Shown here one piece after another: positions 52,975 to 61,165 of a stretch of DNA of 64,000 nucleotides. The position numbers were made by a program, and so were the translations under genes. How positions within the stretch are numbered: the first letter of the stretch is position 1; every line of letters starts with the position of its first letter. This stretch comes from Candidatus Gastranaerophilales bacterium (GTDB lineage: Bacteria > Cyanobacteriota > Vampirovibrionia > Gastranaerophilales > JANQFW01), in assembly GCA_028277625.1 (NCBI GenBank), contig JANQFW010000059.1, forward strand, positions 1 to 64,000, written 5' to 3'. The notes beneath the pieces are model-generated. The model saw only the letters and a program-made list of their open reading frames with translations. It made no database searches and was not told the origin of the DNA.

Positions 52975-53140
52975 CCTGTTTTTTACCTTAGCTTTCACCT
53001 GGTTTTTAACTTCAGGCTTTTACCTTGTTTTTACACTTTTGATTTTCTACCTTAATTTTCACCTTGCTTTTAAATTTAGGTTTTCACCTTGTTTTTTACC
53101 TTAATTTTTTCTACCTTTAATTTATACCTTATACCCATCT
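52975..53140. repeat. degenerate pyrimidine-rich repeat (ACCTT motif, about nine copies)
   Basis: repeated TACCTT/CACCTT separated by T-rich spacers. Confidence 0.7.
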
Positions 53141-53323
53141 TTATAAAAACAAAAAACTTTGCAAAATTGCTAAATTTATTCATTTTTTTCAAAAATATAT
53201 TTATAAAAATTTTTTCACTACACCAAATAAACTAATTTATATGGTTTTCTGTGCTAAAGCTGTATAGATATTGATATACATGTTATATTTTTATGTATTA
53301 AGGGCAAAAAGAGGATAGGGTTA

Positions 53324-55132
53324 ATGGCTCAACAAGTGCATCAAAATATAATAGAATCAATCAATCCGCAAAGATGGAACGAATACTATACAAATAAAGA
53401 GTATGATAAGATTTCACAAGATTTGATAAATATACTTATATATTTTAAAGATCATACATACTTCAAGCTAAATCCAGAAACAATGCATGTTATCAATCTG
53501 TTTGTAGAGAACATGCTGTTTTACTTTACAAAAGAAGATTTTATCTTAAATCCTTATTTTGCAAGAAAATTTATTAATCTAAATATGGTAACCTCTAACC
53601 TGGTTGCAATGACGCAAAGAAAAAATACAGATGTACAAATAAAAATACTAATAAATCAGGATGATAATCTTTTAAAACTTTTGTCATTGTACTCTGCAAG
53701 AAATAAAATAAAAATACCCTATTCACAGCTTTTTAACTCAGACCCCGAATTTATTTTCCGCTGGTACATAAGTTATTTTTCAGTAGGCAATTATGCAACA
53801 AAGCACATGTACCAAAACTTAATGGATCACTTGAACAATCCTCCAACAAATATAAAAGTCCCTGCAATGCCATATCAATCGCACGTAGCATATCAGATAT
53901 GCTCTTATTTTGGCGATGGCCTAGATGAAAAAATAAAATGGAAAATAAACCAAGTTCTGCAAGATCAATACAAAGATGTAAAAATAAATAACACACCTAA
54001 CCCTAAAAAGGTTGCAGTAATAACCCGAAGATGGAATGAACGCACCTCTATACATAGAACCTGCTACGGATTTATTGAATCACTAAAAGAACACTATCAT
54101 TTAACCCTTGTGCATTTGGGACCAAAGTTTGACAACCTTGACACAAGTTTATTTGACGAGGTTAAGCACGTACAGATAGAGTCTGATGGATATTTAAATT
54201 TATCTGATATACAGGATAATGATTTTATGGTTGCATATCTACCTGATGTAGGCTTGGGACCAGAAAGCGTTCATCTTGCAAACTTAAGAATTGCACCGGC
54301 ACAAATAGCAGGCTACGGGCATCCTTGCAGTACATTTGGCTCAAATATTGATTACTTCCTGGGTGGCTACGACGTGGAAAGAGCTGACTTAGCAAAGGTT
54401 AATTATTCTGAAAAGCTTGTATTGATACCGGGGAATGCTTCTCCTCCAACAGTGCCTGCTTACGAGCTTAAGCATACAGAAAATAAAACAGATAAATTTA
54501 TTATTGCTTGCTCCTGGGGTGGTATGAAATTCAATTATGAAATGCTTTGCAACTTAAAAGAGATTATAGAAAAATCAAAAAAGAAATTATTATTCAGATT
54601 TTTTCCCGCATCTGGACCATCTCGATATAATTGCTTTATCCCGTTCGAAAATGAGCTTGCAGAAGTCTTGGGCAAAGAAAATTTTGAACTTATACCAAAT
54701 TCAGGGTTGGAAACTTATATGAGTTTAATTGAAGAAGCTGATATAGCTATAGATTCTTTCCCTTATGGCGGCTATAATACTGCAATAGATATGATTTATT
54801 TAAGAAAACCACTTGTGGCGTACGAGGGCAACAAATTTTTCAATAGAGCAGCAGCTTTACTGGTAAAAACTGTGGGCTTGTCAGAGCTAGTGACGAAAAA
54901 TAAAAAAGAATACATTAACTTAATTCTTAAACTTATTCACAATGATGAGTTTAGAAGGGACTTGACTAGCAGGTTAAAAGACGCTGACTTAAACGAAAAG
55001 GTATTTAACAATATACATGTTAAAGAGTTTAAGGTAATGATTGATTATTTGATAGAAAATAATGATAAAATTAAAAATTCTAAATCTAAGGCGCCTGTAA
55101 TAATAGAAAAGTTAGAAGATGCTGCATTTTAG
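53324..55132 (+). CDS. GT41 (HMW1C/SPINDLY-like) glycosyltransferase
   Basis: SIHRTCYGFIESL; APAQIAGYGHPCSTFGSNIDYFLG; EADIAIDSFPYGGYNTAIDMIYLRKPLVAYEG. Confidence 0.8.
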   Translation: MAQQVHQNIIESINPQRWNEYYTNKEYDKISQDLINILIYFKDHTYFKLNPETMHVINLFVENMLFYFTKEDFILNPYFARKFINLNMVTSNLVAMTQRKNTDVQIKILINQDDNLLKLLSLYSARNKIKIPYSQLFNSDPEFIFRWYISYFSVGNYATKHMYQNLMDHLNNPPTNIKVPAMPYQSHVAYQICSYFGDGLDEKIKWKINQVLQDQYKDVKINNTPNPKKVAVITRRWNERTSIHRTCYGFIESLKEHYHLTLVHLGPKFDNLDTSLFDEVKHVQIESDGYLNLSDIQDNDFMVAYLPDVGLGPESVHLANLRIAPAQIAGYGHPCSTFGSNIDYFLGGYDVERADLAKVNYSEKLVLIPGNASPPTVPAYELKHTENKTDKFIIACSWGGMKFNYEMLCNLKEIIEKSKKKLLFRFFPASGPSRYNCFIPFENELAEVLGKENFELIPNSGLETYMSLIEEADIAIDSFPYGGYNTAIDMIYLRKPLVAYEGNKFFNRAAALLVKTVGLSELVTKNKKEYINLILKLIHNDEFRRDLTSRLKDADLNEKVFNNIHVKEFKVMIDYLIENNDKIKNSKSKAPVIIEKLEDAAF

Positions 55133-55277
55133 GTAATAATTTTTTAGTTACCAGGTTTTATTTTAGCAATTTTTTAATCTTATATGTTTTTATATATACA
55201 AGCTATATATTTAACTATATAAAAATGATAGAAGATAATGTTGCAAAAATAATTAACTTATAAGAGGTGCTAGAGCT

Positions 55278-56054
55278 ATGATTTGGAATTTACAGAATAA
55301 CTTTTATAACCATAATGTACACAACCTTTTTTCTTTGAGAAATCCTAGTGTACCACAAAGTTTTAGTCTTTTTAATGCATATTCTCCGCCTGCTGCTCAG
55401 CAGCTATTCTCATTCGGAAATGCATTTAATAATAATATTGGTAACCAATATTCACCTGCAGCAAACCCTGCTCCTCAACCTAAACTACCACAGCCTGCAG
55501 TACCACAATCTCCTCAACCCCCGCAACCAAAAAGCAATGCAGGCGATACTCAAGCTCAAGGAGGCAATAAACTTAGTCCTACTCAAAAAACACTCATAAA
55601 AAATCAAATAATGAGTGATGTAAGAATTAACCTTTTTAATTATTACAGCAAAATAGACTCACCTGAGAAGAAAAAGACCCTTGCTCAGGACTTTGGCAAT
55701 ATTTTTAATACAACATCAAACAAAATTGATGGAATGCTTAATAACATAACAGAAGAAGATGTTGCAAAAGCTGATAAACTAGTTGACGTAGATTTTATCA
55801 ACCAAGTTAATAAACTGGAAAATGGAGTAGGCGTAACTCAAACAAATAAAATGAGTGATGACAATGACAAGTGCTTGCTAGATCTGGATTTTATAATGCA
55901 GGATAATATAAATGTAAAAGGTGAAGATGTATTGCAGAATAATACTTATCATTCTGACAATCCAAGCACTGACTACGAAGTTGATATTGTTTATCAACAA
56001 AACCTAATGAAAGAGGGAAATCGTATTCAGCAGAGGAATTCTGTTATTGAATAA
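55278..56054 (+). CDS. hypothetical protein with Pro/Gln/Asn-rich N-terminal region
   Basis: 258 aa; RBS GAGGTGC; terminator at 56085-56118. Confidence 0.65.
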   Translation: MIWNLQNNFYNHNVHNLFSLRNPSVPQSFSLFNAYSPPAAQQLFSFGNAFNNNIGNQYSPAANPAPQPKLPQPAVPQSPQPPQPKSNAGDTQAQGGNKLSPTQKTLIKNQIMSDVRINLFNYYSKIDSPEKKKTLAQDFGNIFNTTSNKIDGMLNNITEEDVAKADKLVDVDFINQVNKLENGVGVTQTNKMSDDNDKCLLDLDFIMQDNINVKGEDVLQNNTYHSDNPSTDYEVDIVYQQNLMKEGNRIQQRNSVIE

Positions 56055-56084
56055 ATTTATTTGAGCAAAATAAATTATATTTCT

Positions 56085-56118
56085 AAAAGCCGCTTATCCT
56101 ATGAGATGCGGCTTTTTT
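56085..56118 (+). terminator. rho-independent terminator
   Basis: AAAAGCCGC...GCGGCTTTTTT. Confidence 0.85.
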
Positions 56119-56266
56119 ATTAAAATAAAAACCTTTATGTTTATGGCAATATACTAACTCTAAAAATTTTTCAGAAGTTTAATTTATGAGTAGTGTAATT
56201 ATAAATAGAGAATCGTCATTAAAAAAAGTTAAAAAGTATGAAGTTAAGTCCATAAGAACGAGCTTA

Positions 56267-58738
56267 TTAATGGTTCATAAGAACCTCATTAAAAGATTCT
56301 TCAACTCTACTCACAACTTCATCCCAGTTGCCTCTTTCTTTTTGTCTAAATACTTTAACATTATCATACCAAATACAATGCTCAATATCTTTTTGCCATC
56401 TCCAGTCAGCAGCATAACAAAGCATTACATACGCTGGCTTGCCTAAACCAGCAGTCAAGTGCATTATTGCAGAGTCAATGCCAATAATTAAATCGCAATT
56501 CATAATTGCAGCAGCAGTATCGGCAAAATTGTTAAATTCATCACCAAGCCTAATAATACTTACATCAGACTCTAGTTTGTCAAGCTGGTCAGTACCATCG
56601 CCTTTTTGTAATGAATAAAGTTGAGCATTTGGAATATCACTTAGTTTAACTAATTTATCTAATGGTATAGAGCGGTGGCCATCGTTTTTGTTGGCCTTGC
56701 TACCTTGCCAGAATATGCCAATTTTAAACTTATCATTGTTAAAATATTTGCTTCTAAAGTATTCAACAGTATCCCGGTCAGCATTATAAAATTTACCTTT
56801 ATGAGGTATATTGTCATAGTTAGCATTGCAATGCTTTAAAGTACTCATATGATAAGCATATACGTCAAAGTCAATTTGATCTAAAGGTGTAGTATAATCA
56901 ACTATCTCAATACCAAGTTCCGGCAATAAACTCATTCTCATAAGTTTATCAAGACCTTTATGCGGCTTATAAAGAACTTTTGAAGCCCCTCTGTTATAAA
57001 GCTGAGGTAAGTATTTACTAAATTGAATAGAGTCACCCAGCCCCTGTTCAAAGTGGGCAAATATTACCTTTCCTTCAAGATCTTCACCATGCCACAAAGG
57101 CTTATCTGTTTTAAGTAAGCGTTGATTTTTTTCCTTAATTTTCAGGCGCTGCTCGTAGTTTTCAAATCCTTTTTGTAAATCACCCCCTAATAGATATGAG
57201 TAACACATATTATATCTGGCCTCGATATACTCAGGGTCAACTTCAAGTGCCTGTTCAAAATAGTTTATAGAATCCTCAATATTATTATCCCACCTGTAAG
57301 ATACACCTATGTTATTGTAGGCCTGCTTTAGTTCAGGCTTTAACTCAATTACTTTTTTAAAGTTTTCAATAGCCTTATCTATTTCTCTCATATCAAGATA
57401 AATTATACCAAGGTTATTAAACAACTCATAAGACTCAGTGTCATACTCTTTTGCTTTATTCAGGTGCTTAATAGCATTAGGATAGTCATTCTGAGTTGAA
57501 TATACACTGCCAAGTAACGCATATACTTTATGTGCATTAGGGTTAACCTCTAATAACCTTTCTAATAGCTCAGTGGCTTTAGTATATTTTTTAGCATCTT
57601 TACAGAGGGTGCCATAATTATATAAAGTAGCCTCATCATTAGGGTTAAGCTCTAAAGCTTTTTCAAAGCATTCTATTGCCAAATCAGAATCTTTTGACTC
57701 TACATAGGTTACACCCAAGTTAGAATAAGCCGCAGCAAAGTTTGGATTTAGCTCAATAGCTTTTTTATAAGCTTCTTGGGCTAGCTCATTTTTATGTATT
57801 TGTTTATAAGCATTACCCAGATTATAATATGTATCTACATTATCCGGCATGCACTTGATAGCTGTTAGATAGCTTTCAATAGCTTTATTTGGTTGTTTCA
57901 CGTTATAATATGCAATGCCCAAGTTTAAATGAGCATTTGCAAACTTTGGATTATGTAGTATAGACTGTCGGTATAACTCTATAGCCTTATCATAGTTATT
58001 TAATAATCTGTATGACAATCCAATATTATTTAATGTTTCAGCCGAAGGGATTACTTTATAAGACTTTTCAAAATAAGCAGCAGCTTTTTCATAATTTTTT
58101 AATTGATAATTCAGATACGCCAAATTAGAAATAATATCGTTATTATTAGGGTACCTTTGATGAGTTTCTTCTATAGTCTCGGTTGCTTCATTTATATTTT
58201 TATTTAGCTTGATAAGCTCGTAAGCCTTGTTTAGCTTTTCTTGTGCTTGCTCAGACAGCTCTGCATTTATTATACTTGTTTGTTTTACTTCAACATTACC
58301 AAATTTTTTTGCAATAAAAATGCTATGCCCTTCTATTTGATAATCAGCGCTATTATAAACCTCTAGCCCTTTTAAGTTTTCAAATAATCCCACAAAGTCG
58401 TCAGCATTGTTTTTTTGCAGAATAGCTTTAGCATTTTCATTTTCAACACATAATATTAAGGTTCCACCTATTTTTAGGGTTCTAAAAAAATCAATAAAAT
58501 CATCTTTTATAAGGCTATAAGATAAATTCGAAATGCAAATAAAGTCAAACGCATAATTATTAAACAGCTTTAACATATTGTTTTTTAAAATCAAATTATA
58601 ATTTTGCGGATTTGCATCACCTTCATATTGCGCAAAAATGCAATCAGCAAACTCATTTGATATTTCATTGCCGATAAACAAGCCATACCCATTTAAAAAC
58701 TTTGATAATGTGTTCTTTACATCCAATATATTTACCAT
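56267..58738 (-). CDS. TPR protein with C-terminal GT9/GT-B-like domain and N-terminal methyltransferase-like segment
   Basis: start revised to ATG 58738 (GAGGT RBS); about 10 TPRs; IFAHFEQGLGDSIQFSKYLPQL; IGIFWQGS; DLIIGIDSAIMHLTAGLGKP. Confidence 0.82.
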   Translation of the reverse strand: MVNILDVKNTLSKFLNGYGLFIGNEISNEFADCIFAQYEGDANPQNYNLILKNNMLKLFNNYAFDFICISNLSYSLIKDDFIDFFRTLKIGGTLILCVENENAKAILQKNNADDFVGLFENLKGLEVYNSADYQIEGHSIFIAKKFGNVEVKQTSIINAELSEQAQEKLNKAYELIKLNKNINEATETIEETHQRYPNNNDIISNLAYLNYQLKNYEKAAAYFEKSYKVIPSAETLNNIGLSYRLLNNYDKAIELYRQSILHNPKFANAHLNLGIAYYNVKQPNKAIESYLTAIKCMPDNVDTYYNLGNAYKQIHKNELAQEAYKKAIELNPNFAAAYSNLGVTYVESKDSDLAIECFEKALELNPNDEATLYNYGTLCKDAKKYTKATELLERLLEVNPNAHKVYALLGSVYSTQNDYPNAIKHLNKAKEYDTESYELFNNLGIIYLDMREIDKAIENFKKVIELKPELKQAYNNIGVSYRWDNNIEDSINYFEQALEVDPEYIEARYNMCYSYLLGGDLQKGFENYEQRLKIKEKNQRLLKTDKPLWHGEDLEGKVIFAHFEQGLGDSIQFSKYLPQLYNRGASKVLYKPHKGLDKLMRMSLLPELGIEIVDYTTPLDQIDFDVYAYHMSTLKHCNANYDNIPHKGKFYNADRDTVEYFRSKYFNNDKFKIGIFWQGSKANKNDGHRSIPLDKLVKLSDIPNAQLYSLQKGDGTDQLDKLESDVSIIRLGDEFNNFADTAAAIMNCDLIIGIDSAIMHLTAGLGKPAYVMLCYAADWRWQKDIEHCIWYDNVKVFRQKERGNWDEVVSRVEESFNEVLMNH

Positions 58739-58912
58739 TATAACCTCTAATTTATCTGTACTATTTTTTACCCCAAAAAATAATGAGAATACATTATTTA
58801 TCTTAATAAGGATATTTGATAACTTACATATATATTGTTTAACTTTTTTGATGAAAACACAATAATTTATTTTAAGTATTTTAAAGGGATTTGAGAAAAT
58901 AAGGGTGTATAT

Positions 58913-60493
58913 ATGGCTGAAATAGAGCAAAATTTATCTATTGACGAAAAATTAAAGCTGGCGAAAATTGCATACCGCAAAGAAAACCTAAAAGAAGCCG
59001 AAAATTTAAACAAAGCGATTTTAAAAGAAAGCCCAAACCACGCAGAAGCAATAGCACAGCTTGGTTTGATTGCCAATAAAGTAGAAAAACGCGATATAGC
59101 AATAGATCTTTTAAGAAAAGCCACTCACTTAAAACAAAATATTTTGTTAGATAGTTACACCGACTTAGGCAGAATTTATTTTGAAGCAGAAAAATACGAA
59201 GAATCATATGGCTGTTTTAAAAAGTGTTTGGATATAGATCCTAACTACCCTCACTCATATAATAATATAAGTGTTGCCCTAACAAGGCTACATAGATATG
59301 ATGAGGCAATAAAATATGCAAAGCAGTCTCTTAGTGTATCCAAAAACTCTCCGCAGTCATATAATAACCTTGGTGTTACATATATGAGAGCAAATATGTC
59401 AGACGAATCACTTGCATCTTATGCAAAAGCAATAGAGCTAATGCCAGATTACGCAGAAGCTTATTACAATAGAGGGGTAGCCTACAAGCAGTTAAGCAGG
59501 CTTGACGAGGCAATAGATTCTTATAAAACAGCTTTGGAATTAAAACCATCATATAAAGATGTATACCTAAATCTGGGTATTGCCTATCTGTGTAGGGGCA
59601 ATTACGAAGAGGGCTGGGAGTTTTACGAAAAAAGATACTATACCAATCCAGAGCCGGGACCGGAAGTAAGATATAAAGCAACAAAATGGGATGGATCTTC
59701 TTTAGAAGGCAAAAAGCTTTTGATATACAGGGAACAAGGCTTTGGCGATTCTATTCAATTTGCTAGATTTCTGCCGATTCTTAACGACATGGGCGCCCAG
59801 GTTATTTTCAAGTGCCAGTCAGAGCTAAAGGAACTGCTGGAAGCTAATAACTTAAAGGCCTCTTTCATAGACAAAACTGTTCAAGATGAAACAGTAGAAT
59901 TTGATATTTATGCTTTATTGCTAAGCCTACCTTACTTTTTAAAGATCAGGCCGGACAATATCCCATTAGCAGAAGGATATATAAAAGCTGATCCACAGAG
60001 AGTTCAAGAATATAAAGATAAATACTTTAATAATGATAAATTTAAAATAGGTATTTTCTGGCAAGGCAGTACAGACAATAAATCTGATAAAAAGCGCTCA
60101 ATGCCATTGGAATATTTAGAAAGACTGGTTGATGTGCCTAATGTTCAATTATATTCTATTCAAAAAGGCTATGGAGCTGAGCAACTGGAAAGCTCATCCC
60201 AAAAAGATCAAATAATAGAGATTGGCGAATCATTTAACGATTTTACCGACGCAGCAGCAGCTATAGAAAACCTGGATTTAGTTATAGGTATTGACTCAGC
60301 ATTTATACATGTAGCAGGAGCTATGGGCAAGCCTGCATGGCTGTTATTGGCCTTTGAAGCTGATTGGCGTTGGATATCAGGTGAGGAAAAAACGGGTTGG
60401 TATGACAGCTTAAGACTGTTTTGGCAAAAGGAAGCAAATAATTGGGATGACGTAATAAATAAGGTTATAGAAGAATTGCAAGTATATGTATAA
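58913..60493 (+). CDS. TPR protein with C-terminal GT9/GT-B-like domain
   Basis: TPRs then LLIYREQGFGDSIQFARFLPIL; IGIFWQGSTDNKSDKKRSMPLEYL; DLVIGIDSAFIHVAGAMGKP. Confidence 0.88.
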   Translation: MAEIEQNLSIDEKLKLAKIAYRKENLKEAENLNKAILKESPNHAEAIAQLGLIANKVEKRDIAIDLLRKATHLKQNILLDSYTDLGRIYFEAEKYEESYGCFKKCLDIDPNYPHSYNNISVALTRLHRYDEAIKYAKQSLSVSKNSPQSYNNLGVTYMRANMSDESLASYAKAIELMPDYAEAYYNRGVAYKQLSRLDEAIDSYKTALELKPSYKDVYLNLGIAYLCRGNYEEGWEFYEKRYYTNPEPGPEVRYKATKWDGSSLEGKKLLIYREQGFGDSIQFARFLPILNDMGAQVIFKCQSELKELLEANNLKASFIDKTVQDETVEFDIYALLLSLPYFLKIRPDNIPLAEGYIKADPQRVQEYKDKYFNNDKFKIGIFWQGSTDNKSDKKRSMPLEYLERLVDVPNVQLYSIQKGYGAEQLESSSQKDQIIEIGESFNDFTDAAAAIENLDLVIGIDSAFIHVAGAMGKPAWLLLAFEADWRWISGEEKTGWYDSLRLFWQKEANNWDDVINKVIEELQVYV

Positions 60494-61038
60494 TTTAACT
60501 TTACAGATATGTAAAAGAATATTAATTACGATATACACTTGACGCATTAAAAGTTTACTAATTATCCAGGAAAAATTTATACCCAATAATATCGGTTATC
60601 TTCGTTGATTTCTCATATTAAAGTATGAACTTGGTAGGATTGACCAACGTAAAGATGTCTGGTAATATTAAAAAAAATGTGGTGGTATATCAAATTTATA
60701 TCCTGAATGAGTAACTTATACGTTCAAAATTATCAAAATCTAAGGTTGAATAAATATTAAAAAATAATAAAAGTTAAGTAATTAAAAAATAGAAAGGATA
60801 AAAATTATTTAAAAAATTTATTTGTTTCGAACAGCTAATTTCACAAGTTATAAAAGGATAATAAGTAGAAGTTGGAAAAGTAGGAAAGGAAATAAGGATA
60901 GCGCTGAAAAAGTAAGTTTAAGGATAGAACTGAAATTACAGGTGCACAATGTAACCAAGGATTAAGGTTTAAAAATTATGAATTGTTTAGTTTTAACTTT
61001 TCGGAAAAGAAAGTTGAAAAATAGCTATATGTAATTTC

Positions 61039-61063
61039 TGGCTATAACAGTAGTGTTATAGTC
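61039..61063 (+). repeat. hairpin in leader of RTX protein 3
   Basis: GGCTATAAC-agtagt-GTTATAGTC. Confidence 0.5.
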
Positions 61064-61165
61064 CTTAAGTGCTATTTTTACCCATTTACTAATGTTTAAT
61101 AAAAGAATTAAAGTCATATATAAAGTCCAAAAATGGATGTTCGGCATTAAGAAAGGAGTTCTTTT

